In this document: in pieces, positions 1-6,914 of the stretch
Layout: every line of letters begins with the position of its first letter
Position numbering within the stretch: the stretch's first letter is position 1
IMG/VR virus record: IMGVR_UViG_3300027754_000524
Coordinates: 1 to 20,616 of that record
Direction: 5' to 3' (one strand)
From: a virus
Length of the DNA: 20,616 nt
Made by a program: the position numbers and the translations under genes
Notes under the pieces: generated by a model
What the model was told of the DNA's origin: nothing
The model's input: the letters and a program-made list of their open reading frames with translations, nothing else
Databases searched by the model: none

Positions 1-31
1 AAACACGCCACAGCATAAGGAGAGAAATCTA

Positions 32-502
32 ATGGCAATTAAACCAGACCGCTTGATTAATGAAACCGACATTTCGTTGGTTTGCAATGATGTCCACGAA
101 AAGGGCACAGTTCTTATTTATGGAACTGCTGCTTCTGGTGCTGGCATTGTAACCCCAGGTCTTTGCAGCTATCAATCTGGTAGTCCTTCGGGCTATAAGG
201 TTGCTGGTCTTAGCTTGGCAAACTTTGTTGACATTGATCAAACAAGGGTTCACCGTAACTTTCATAAAGACGAACAGGTAATTGGCGAAAAAGCACCACT
301 TCTTCGGAAAGGTTATGTCGTTACTAATAAAGTAACTGGCAGTCCTACCGTTGGTGATAAGGCTTATTTGACAGTTAGTGGTTTGGTAACCCCAACTATT
401 TCTGCTAGTGGTGGTGAAGTTGCCACTCCTAGAGTTGGAACTTTTGCTGGTGCAAAAGACGAAAATGGTTATGTTAAAGTTTATGTTGAACTTCCAAACT
501 AA
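32..502 (+). CDS. probable head decoration / capsid-stabilising protein
   Basis: A 156-aa protein starting at ATG 32, with AAGGAG at 17-22. It is rich in Gly, Val, Thr and Ser, with alternating hydrophobic residues that suggest an all-beta fold, and it has no signal peptide or membrane segment. I recognise no diagnostic motif. The assignment rests on position and size: small beta-rich proteins directly upstream of the major capsid gene in tailed phages are commonly head-decoration or capsid-stabilising proteins that sit on the outer shell. Eighteen bases separate it from the capsid gene, so the two are probably co-transcribed and made in comparable amounts. A scaffold is unlikely, since there is no charged helical region. 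A different minor virion role cannot be excluded. Confidence 0.6.
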   Translation: MAIKPDRLINETDISLVCNDVHEKGTVLIYGTAASGAGIVTPGLCSYQSGSPSGYKVAGLSLANFVDIDQTRVHRNFHKDEQVIGEKAPLLRKGYVVTNKVTGSPTVGDKAYLTVSGLVTPTISASGGEVATPRVGTFAGAKDENGYVKVYVELPN

Positions 503-519
503 TAAGGAGAGATAAGAAA

Positions 520-1512
520 ATGAAAAAGCCAACACCCGAAATGATTGAATTGCTTAAACAGTCTGGAAGCAATCAATTTGAACATGCGACTGCTGCTCAA
601 GCCGAACTTGCAAAGGCACTAACTCTTCCTTTGCGACAAGGTATTCTCAACGGTGACATCATTGGTGGCATCTTTGAACCAATCAATTTTCAGCCCGGTA
701 CATCTATTGAATTCCCATTAGATTTCCTTGCTCCTGGTTCTGAAAAAGATTTCGTTGCTTATACGATTCCTTCTCAGGGCAAGATTCCAGAACGACATGT
801 TGAAGGTGACTTCGTAATGGTTCCAACTTATGAAGTTGGTTCCTCTATCGATTTTTCCTTGCGATATGCTAGGGATGCTCGTTGGGATCTAGTTGGTCGT
901 GCTCTTCAAGTTCTTGAAGCCTCCTTTGTTCGTAAAATGAACAACGATGGCTGGCACACTATCCTCGCTGCTGGCGTAGGTCGTGGAATCGGTGTTTATG
1001 ACGCTTCTGCCACAGATGGTTATTTCACTAAGAGGCTTGTAGCTCTTATGAAAACCTCTATGCGTAGGAATGGTGGCGGTAATAGTACCTCCATTAATCG
1101 TGGTAAGCTTACCGACCTATATCTTTCTCCAGAATCTATGGAAGATGTTCGTACTTGGGATATTGGTGAAGCTGACGATTTCACAAGGCGTGAAATTTTC
1201 GTAAGTCAAGACTATGGCTTGACCAAAGTTTTTGGCGTAAACCTTCACGACATCGATGAACTCGGTGTTGGTCAAGAGTATAATAGTTACTATGAAAATG
1301 TTCTTAGCGGAACTTTTTCTGACGGTAAATTGGAAATTGCTATCGGTCTTGATCTTGAAAAAGCAGATAGTTTCGTTATGCCTGTTCGTCAGGATATCGA
1401 AGTATTTGAAGACCCAACTTTCCATCGTCAGCGTAGAATGGGCATGTATGGTTTTGGAGAACACGGCTTCGCTGTTCTTGATAACCGTAGGGTTCTTATT
1501 GGTCAACTCTAA
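520..1512 (+). CDS. probable major capsid protein (HK97-like fold)
   Basis: A 330-aa protein with AAGGAG at 504-509 and ATG at 520. The length, the helical N-terminus (about residues 1-45), and the alternating strands and helices fit phage major capsid proteins, which polymerise into the icosahedral head. The C-terminal part (about residues 270-330) has the acidic-to-basic pattern often seen there: a DLEKADSFVMPVRQDIEVFEDP-type stretch followed by a Gly/Phe/Arg-rich MGMYGFGEHGF end. It follows a small probable decoration gene and is directly followed by a strong intrinsic terminator, a common arrangement for the most abundant virion protein. No separate protease or scaffold gene is visible in the window; they would lie upstream. 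The family is inferred from architecture and context, not from an alignment. Confidence 0.75.
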   Translation: MKKPTPEMIELLKQSGSNQFEHATAAQAELAKALTLPLRQGILNGDIIGGIFEPINFQPGTSIEFPLDFLAPGSEKDFVAYTIPSQGKIPERHVEGDFVMVPTYEVGSSIDFSLRYARDARWDLVGRALQVLEASFVRKMNNDGWHTILAAGVGRGIGVYDASATDGYFTKRLVALMKTSMRRNGGGNSTSINRGKLTDLYLSPESMEDVRTWDIGEADDFTRREIFVSQDYGLTKVFGVNLHDIDELGVGQEYNSYYENVLSGTFSDGKLEIAIGLDLEKADSFVMPVRQDIEVFEDPTFHRQRRMGMYGFGEHGFAVLDNRRVLIGQL

Positions 1513-1535
1513 GACCATGTTTTTTAAAAAAATAG

Positions 1536-1567
1536 CGACTCCAGTATTTACTGGGGTCGTTTTTTTT
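1536..1567 (+). terminator. intrinsic terminator after capsid gene
   Basis: A 10-bp stem (1536-1545 with 1550-1559, one G.U wobble) closes a 4-base loop ATTT and is followed directly by eight T (1560-1567). A run of A at 1526-1532 could also pair with the T run, so it may act on both strands. It lies 23 bases after the capsid stop codon and should insulate, or reduce, transcription into the downstream fibre genes. Confidence 0.9.
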
Positions 1568-1575
1568 AATACAAT
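1547..1575 (+). promoter_or_regulatory. weak sigma70-like promoter candidate downstream of the terminator
   Basis: TTTACT (1547-1552) and TACAAT (1570-1575) are 17 bp apart. They match the sigma70 -35 box at 4 of 6 positions and the -10 box at 5 of 6. The -35 box overlaps the terminator hairpin. It would supply the gene at 1606 and the fibre block after termination. In AT-rich DNA such matches occur by chance, so this is only a candidate. Confidence 0.2.
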
Positions 1576-1605
1576 AGCATAGGGAAAAATCTTAAGGAGA
1601 GTGCT

Positions 1606-1857
1606 ATGAATAAAGAACCAAATATTTTTGAAAAAGCTGCTAATTTTGCAAAAGCTGCTGTTAAGCATGTTGCTGCTGGTATGCCAAAAGTTACAGATGA
1701 GCAATTAAAAATTAGACTTGATGTTTGTGACACATGTCCAGAAGTTAATAAAGATAGCCCAAATTGGACATGTACAAAATGTGGGTGCAACTTGAAGATA
1801 AAAGCAAGTTGGGCTACTCAAGATTGCCCGATTAAAAAGTGGCCAGCCATTACTTAA
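1606..1857 (+). CDS. small cysteine-motif (zinc-ribbon-like) protein
   Basis: An 83-aa protein with AAGGAG at 1594-1599 and ATG at 1606. The N-terminal half is a predicted amphipathic helix rich in Ala and Lys (about residues 6-26). The C-terminal half carries CDTC, then CTKCGC, then a final CP..KW, giving six cysteines with the spacing CxxC-x14-CxxCxC-x14-C. This C..CGC...K..W...CP..KW pattern recurs in small phage proteins as far as I know, and would suit binding one zinc ion, but no function is established. It stands between the capsid terminator and the giant fibre gene, so it may be expressed separately from the capsid. It could be a minor virion or regulatory protein. Confidence 0.75.
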   Translation: MNKEPNIFEKAANFAKAAVKHVAAGMPKVTDEQLKIRLDVCDTCPEVNKDSPNWTCTKCGCNLKIKASWATQDCPIKKWPAIT

Positions 1858-1862
1858 AAGAT

Positions 1863-1874
1863 GGTGTATTTATC
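1863..1874 (+). promoter_or_regulatory. 12-bp motif GGTGTATTTATC upstream of giant fibre gene
   Basis: The identical 12-mer occurs at 19011-19022. In both places its first base lies exactly 29 bases before the ATG of the next gene, just after a stop codon and ahead of the ribosome binding site. It is a candidate phage late-promoter or mRNA-leader element. Its function is unknown. Confidence 0.35.
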
Positions 1875-1891
1875 TTTGGAGAAAACAAAAT

Positions 1892-4800
1892 ATGCACTTC
1901 CAAAGAAACATAACAAGAATACAAGATCAAGATGACTTTTCTGGAGTACCAACCTCTGGAGAAGTCATTTCATTTGATGGGGCAAACTTTTCTACATCAA
2001 ATATTACTGGATATCAAGGATCGCAGGGTAGACAGGGGTATCAGGGCTATCAAGGTTTCCAAGGTATCGTGGGAACAACTGGTTCACAAGGATTTCAAGG
2101 AGTTGTTGGAACTATAGGTAACCAAGGATATCAAGGTTTTCAAGGCATTGTGGGAACCACAGGATTCCAAGGCAATCAAGGTTTACAAGGTATAGTTGGA
2201 ACAATTGGTAGCCAAGGATACCAAGGTTTTCAAGGTTTAACCGGAACAGGCAATCAAGGATTTCAAGGCAATCAAGGTTTCCAAGGTATCGTGGGAACAA
2301 TTGGTAATCAAGGATTGCAAGGGGTTGTTGGAACCATAGGATCACAAGGTAGCCAAGGAACAGTGGGAACCACAGGCTCACAAGGTTCACAGGGTAACCA
2401 AGGCTTTCAAGGCATCGTTGGAACTACTGGAAACCAAGGCTCACAAGGATTGCAAGGCATAACTGGTTTTCAAGGGGTTGAAGGCGAGCGTGGAATTGGT
2501 GCATTATCTTGGACATACAAAGTAAATACAACAACTCTTACAGATCTTGATCCTACCAATGATTATATAAGTTTTAATGCCGATCCTTTTACTTCGGCTA
2601 CTCAAGTTAAAGTAGATGATAATCCATACGGAATAAATACTACTTTACATGATTTATTCTTAAGTATTCAGAGTGGTTATTTAACTTTAACAGATCAAGC
2701 AAATCCTTCAACATATGTTACTTATCAAATAACTTCTTGTGTAGATGGTACTTCAACAAACGATACTGAAGATGGAAGTTATGTAATATTTAATGTCGCA
2801 CTAGTTAGTACATACGGAGTAATAAATAACGAAAATTTTGTTACTCTGTCTATTGGACTTGTTGGTTCACAAGGATCGCAAGGTAATCAAGGGTCACAAG
2901 GAAATCAGGGAGATCAGGGATTACAAGGTGAACAAGGCAATCAAGGCTTTCAAGGTGAACAAGGGTTTCAAGGAAATCAAGGTGATCAAGGATCACAAGG
3001 TTTTCAAGGTGAGCAAGGCGAAAAAGGCGAACAAGGATTTCAAGGTGAACAAGGTAATCAAGGATCAGATGCGTTGTGGAATTTCACAGGTGCTTATAGT
3101 GGTGGTGCATCATATGCTGTAGGTGATATAGCAACTTATTTAGGACAAACTTGGTATCGCATTCATTCTAATGGTGGCAATCTTGGGGATACTCCCGCAG
3201 AAGGAACTTTTTGGACATTAATTGCTCAGAAAGGTGACCAAGGCTATCAAGGATACCAAGGTCAACAAGGTTTACAAGGTGAACAGGGCGACCAAGGTCT
3301 TCAAGGAAATCAAGGAGAACAAGGGTTCCAAGGTGAACAGGGATTACAAGGCGATCAGGGCGAACAGGGTTTTCAAGGAGAACAGGGAAATCAAGGTAAT
3401 CAGGGATCACAAGGCGATCAAGGTAATTATGGCAATCAAGGCGACCAAGGATATCAGGGATCAACTGGTAGTTTTGGCGGTGTAACAGTTGAATATAAAA
3501 TAGATACAAATAATTATTCAATCAATGATCCAGGCGATAACTACATAAGATTTAACAATGCTTCTCTTGCATCAGCTACGCATGTTATAATTGATGATAA
3601 TCCAAATAATGCAAACATAGATCTTTCTCTATTCTTAGCTACGATCTCTGCTTCAACAAGCACGATGAAGGGCCACTTTAAATTATCTAAGAAAAATGAC
3701 TCTACAGTATTTGCACTTTACACTATAAGTAATTCTTTAGAGCAAGAGCCTAGCTTCTTTGATGTTACAATTTCCTATTTGTCTGGAAGCGGAACATTTT
3801 CTAATGACGATGAAGTATTGCTCACTTTTGCAAGAACTGGAGATAAGGGCGATACTGGCTATCAAGGATATCAAGGTGATTTAGGAGAACAAGGCGATCA
3901 AGGCTATCAAGGCTATCAAGGCATAAATAGAGGTGTATATACCGCAAGTTCAACTGCTCCATTATCGCCAACTGCTGGTGATCTATGGATAGATACATCA
4001 ACTGGTATTTTTTACATATATGTTGTAGATACAGATAGTTCGCAGTGGGTTCAATTCGTAGGTGCAAAGGGCGAGCAAGGATTTCAAGGTGCTGGTTTTC
4101 AAGGATTGCAAGGAAATCAAGGATTGCAAGGAAATCAGGGAGAACAAGGATTTCAAGGTTTGACTGGTGCAGGATTTCAAGGCTTTCAAGGAGAACAGGG
4201 CGAGCAAGGTTTTCAAGGTTTTCAAGGAGAACAAGGAGATCAGGGTGGCATAGGATCACAGGGAGATCAAGGTTATCAGGGTGAACAAGGATACCAAGGA
4301 CAACAAGGTTTTCAAGGAAATCAAGGCTATCAGGGAGAACAAGGTTATCAAGGTTATCAAGGATACCAAGGCTATCAGGGAGATGTGCCTTATACTTATA
4401 CTGGCACATGGTCTTCCTTAACGACTTATATTTCAAATGATGCTGCTACTTATCAAGGATCTCTATATCAATTGACCAATGTTGGAAGTTGGTCTTTGGG
4501 GGCGACACCTCCAAACAACGGATGGACTTTATTGGTTCAAAAAGGTAATCAAGGAGATCAAGGAAATCAAGGAGAACAAGGTTTTCAAGGAAATCAAGGT
4601 TTACAAGGATATCAAGGCGAACAAGGAAACCAAGGCGAGCAAGGAAACCAAGGCGAGCAAGGAAACCAAGGTTATCAAGGATATCAAGGAGATTTAGGTC
4701 TTCAAGGATCTCAAGGAGTTCAAGGAGAACAGGGAGAACAAGGTTTTCAAGGACAACAGGGAGAACAAGGTTATCAAGGTTACCAAGGCGAACAGGGTTA

Positions 4801-6904
4801 TCAAGGCGAACAAGGAGATCAAGGTTTTCAAGGTAATCAGGGCTATCAGGGCTTTCAAGGAGAACAAGGGTATCAAGGACTGCAAGGAGATCAAGGATTT
4901 CAAGGAAATCAAGGAGAACAAGGAGATCAAGGGGAACAAGGCAGTCAAGGAGAACAAGGTTTTCAAGGAATTAGAGGGCATCAAGGATTTCAAGGCGACC
5001 AAGGAAATCAAGGGAATCAGGGAGAACAAGGCGATCAGGGTTTTCAAGGAAATCAAGGTTTTCAAGGAAATCAAGGAGAGCAAGGTGATCAAGGTGATCA
5101 AGGTTATCAGGGATATCAAGGATATCAAGGATATCAAGGAACATCTGGTTCTGGAGTAACAATTCAAGGTTCAGAAACATGGGAAAACATATTCAACAAC
5201 GAAACTGCTGGTGCATCTTTAGGTGATATGTGGATTGTCACAAATGTAAGTCAAGGAACCGCTACTCAGGCATGTCCTAATCCAACTGGTGGCACAGCAT
5301 CTATAGGCGATGGTTTAATATATACTGGTTCATCCCCAGTGTATTGGCAGAATGTAAGTCTTGTAAGAGGACCACAAGGATTTCAAGGCATTTTAGGAAG
5401 TCAAGGAAGTCAAGGAAGTCAAGGAGTTCAAGGTTCTGTTGGATCACAAGGATTTCAAGGGAACCAAGGCATTCAAGGATCTCAAGGCAATCAAGGCGAT
5501 CAAGGAAACCAAGGAAGACAAGGAATAACTGGATCTCAAGGTTTTCAAGGAAATCAAGGTAATCAAGGATTTCAAGGAACCATAGGAACAATAGGAAATC
5601 AAGGTTTTCAAGGTTTTCAAGGAGAACAAGGGTTTCAAGGAAGACAAGGATTTCAAGGTATTGTTGGAAACCAAGGTTATCAAGGTCATCAAGGATTGTC
5701 TGGCGGTACTGGATCACAAGGATCGTCTGGAAACAATGGAAACCAAGGATATCAGGGATATCAAGGCAATCAAGGAAACCAAGGATTTCAATCAAGTGGA
5801 TCTGTAACATCTATATCATTATCTGCACCAGCCATATTCAATGTTTCTGGATCACCAGTTACAAATTCTGGAACTTTCACAGTTTCATTTATTAATCAAT
5901 CTGGAAATACTGTATTTGCTTCCCCCAATGGTTCTACTGGTGTTCCATCTTTTAGATCTTTGGTTCCTGCCGATATACCTACACTTAATCAAAATACTAC
6001 TGGTGTAGCCACTACCGCAATAAATATTTCTGGCGGTTCTATCGGTGGTGTTCCATATCAGTCTGGAACAAGTACAACTGTTATTTTGGCAGCGGGAAGT
6101 AGTGGTCAAATTTTAAAATCAAATGGTTCATCTGCTCCATCTTGGATAAATCAAAGTTCAATTACTGCTGGTGGATTATCAACAACTTTATCTGTTGGTT
6201 CTGGTGGAACTGGAATTGCTTCTGCTGGAACAATTGGAAATGTTCTTACGAGTGATGGCACAAATTGGAAAAGTGCTGCACCAGTTAGCTCAACTCCAAC
6301 AGGATCAATAATTGCTTTCGCTGGTAGCACTGCTCCTGCTGGATGGTTGTTATGTGATGGCATAACTACTTACTCTAGAACTACTTACTCTGCGTTATTT
6401 GCTGTGATTGGAATAACATATGATGCAGGAAATGGAAGTAGCACATTTGGAGTACCAGATTTAAGAAGCAGAACAATAATTGGTGTTGGACAAGGAACTG
6501 GATTAACTTCTAGGGGGTTAGCTGTTAAAGTAGGTACAGAAACAGTCACCTTGAATTATACTCAAATACCAGCACATAGTCATCCTAATGTTGTATATGG
6601 TGGTAGTACTGGTGGTATGTCCGCTAATCAAGTACACTCACACTCTGCGGTTTGGGTTGCTGGTGGACAAATAGGAAGAGGTGCTTATGGATTTGGTGGA
6701 GGCACTGGTGGTGGTTATGCAGGAAGACTTATAGTTTATGGTGGTTCAGAATATAACCAATACTGTACAGTTGGAGATAGCCCTAATATTGATCACTCAC
6801 ATACTTTTACGCCATCTATAAGTAACGCTAACAATGCTGGTGGTGGTTATGCACACGACAACATGCAACCAAGCATAGCGTTAAACTACATAATAAAAAC
6901 TTAG
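1892..6904 (+). CDS. giant composite collagen-like tail fibre with tail-collar tip
   Basis: A 1670-aa protein starting at ATG 1892 (GGAG at 1878-1881). After about 40 N-terminal residues, seven collagen-like Gly-X-Gln blocks alternate with globular inserts. Insert A1 (about 203-323) and A2 (527-650) are related to each other. B1 (392-446) and B2 (831-883) share a W...Y..GD.a.Y.G..Y pattern resembling carbohydrate-binding module family 5/12. C (679-724) carries a GDLWIDTSTG motif, and D (1085-1160) carries GDMWI and GDG motifs. From about 1302 there is a typical fibre shaft region (GSGGTGIA, GTIGNVLTSDGTNW). The end is a Phage Tail Collar domain (about 1468-1535; FAGSTAPAGWLLCDG, VPDLRSR), with His-x-His pairs and NYIIKT at the end. 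The likely role is a trimeric host-binding fibre whose tip and inserts contact surface polysaccharide. Collagen blocks total about 790 residues, which at 0.29 nm per residue would be roughly 225 nm of rod if fully folded. Confidence 0.92.
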   Translation: MHFQRNITRIQDQDDFSGVPTSGEVISFDGANFSTSNITGYQGSQGRQGYQGYQGFQGIVGTTGSQGFQGVVGTIGNQGYQGFQGIVGTTGFQGNQGLQGIVGTIGSQGYQGFQGLTGTGNQGFQGNQGFQGIVGTIGNQGLQGVVGTIGSQGSQGTVGTTGSQGSQGNQGFQGIVGTTGNQGSQGLQGITGFQGVEGERGIGALSWTYKVNTTTLTDLDPTNDYISFNADPFTSATQVKVDDNPYGINTTLHDLFLSIQSGYLTLTDQANPSTYVTYQITSCVDGTSTNDTEDGSYVIFNVALVSTYGVINNENFVTLSIGLVGSQGSQGNQGSQGNQGDQGLQGEQGNQGFQGEQGFQGNQGDQGSQGFQGEQGEKGEQGFQGEQGNQGSDALWNFTGAYSGGASYAVGDIATYLGQTWYRIHSNGGNLGDTPAEGTFWTLIAQKGDQGYQGYQGQQGLQGEQGDQGLQGNQGEQGFQGEQGLQGDQGEQGFQGEQGNQGNQGSQGDQGNYGNQGDQGYQGSTGSFGGVTVEYKIDTNNYSINDPGDNYIRFNNASLASATHVIIDDNPNNANIDLSLFLATISASTSTMKGHFKLSKKNDSTVFALYTISNSLEQEPSFFDVTISYLSGSGTFSNDDEVLLTFARTGDKGDTGYQGYQGDLGEQGDQGYQGYQGINRGVYTASSTAPLSPTAGDLWIDTSTGIFYIYVVDTDSSQWVQFVGAKGEQGFQGAGFQGLQGNQGLQGNQGEQGFQGLTGAGFQGFQGEQGEQGFQGFQGEQGDQGGIGSQGDQGYQGEQGYQGQQGFQGNQGYQGEQGYQGYQGYQGYQGDVPYTYTGTWSSLTTYISNDAATYQGSLYQLTNVGSWSLGATPPNNGWTLLVQKGNQGDQGNQGEQGFQGNQGLQGYQGEQGNQGEQGNQGEQGNQGYQGYQGDLGLQGSQGVQGEQGEQGFQGQQGEQGYQGYQGEQGYQGEQGDQGFQGNQGYQGFQGEQGYQGLQGDQGFQGNQGEQGDQGEQGSQGEQGFQGIRGHQGFQGDQGNQGNQGEQGDQGFQGNQGFQGNQGEQGDQGDQGYQGYQGYQGYQGTSGSGVTIQGSETWENIFNNETAGASLGDMWIVTNVSQGTATQACPNPTGGTASIGDGLIYTGSSPVYWQNVSLVRGPQGFQGILGSQGSQGSQGVQGSVGSQGFQGNQGIQGSQGNQGDQGNQGRQGITGSQGFQGNQGNQGFQGTIGTIGNQGFQGFQGEQGFQGRQGFQGIVGNQGYQGHQGLSGGTGSQGSSGNNGNQGYQGYQGNQGNQGFQSSGSVTSISLSAPAIFNVSGSPVTNSGTFTVSFINQSGNTVFASPNGSTGVPSFRSLVPADIPTLNQNTTGVATTAINISGGSIGGVPYQSGTSTTVILAAGSSGQILKSNGSSAPSWINQSSITAGGLSTTLSVGSGGTGIASAGTIGNVLTSDGTNWKSAAPVSSTPTGSIIAFAGSTAPAGWLLCDGITTYSRTTYSALFAVIGITYDAGNGSSTFGVPDLRSRTIIGVGQGTGLTSRGLAVKVGTETVTLNYTQIPAHSHPNVVYGGSTGGMSANQVHSHSAVWVAGGQIGRGAYGFGGGTGGGYAGRLIVYGGSEYNQYCTVGDSPNIDHSHTFTPSISNANNAGGGYAHDNMQPSIALNYIIKT
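2012..5796 (+). repeat. seven collagen-coding tracts in the giant fibre gene
   Basis: A 9-base periodicity (GGN NNN CAA/G) encodes Gly-X-Gln triplets in seven blocks, at about 2012-2490, 2863-3066, 3232-3470, 3838-3924, 4066-4383, 4540-5144 and 5368-5796. X is mostly Tyr, Phe, Asn, Glu, Asp, Ser or Leu, and Gln fills nearly every third position. Proline is nearly absent from the blocks. A few GTG or GAG breaks (for example GLTGTGNQ) drop one residue and could form kinks. Glycine codons vary between GGA, GGT, GGC and GGG, so DNA repeats are imperfect but still prone to recombination. Confidence 0.92.
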
Positions 6905-6914
6905 GAAATACGAT

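Noticed and set aside
29-535. Antisense frame of 168 aa opposite the decoration gene
   Set aside because: The + strand frame has a strong ribosome site, fits the operon and extends into the capsid gene's leader. The reverse frame has no ribosome site or plausible promoter.
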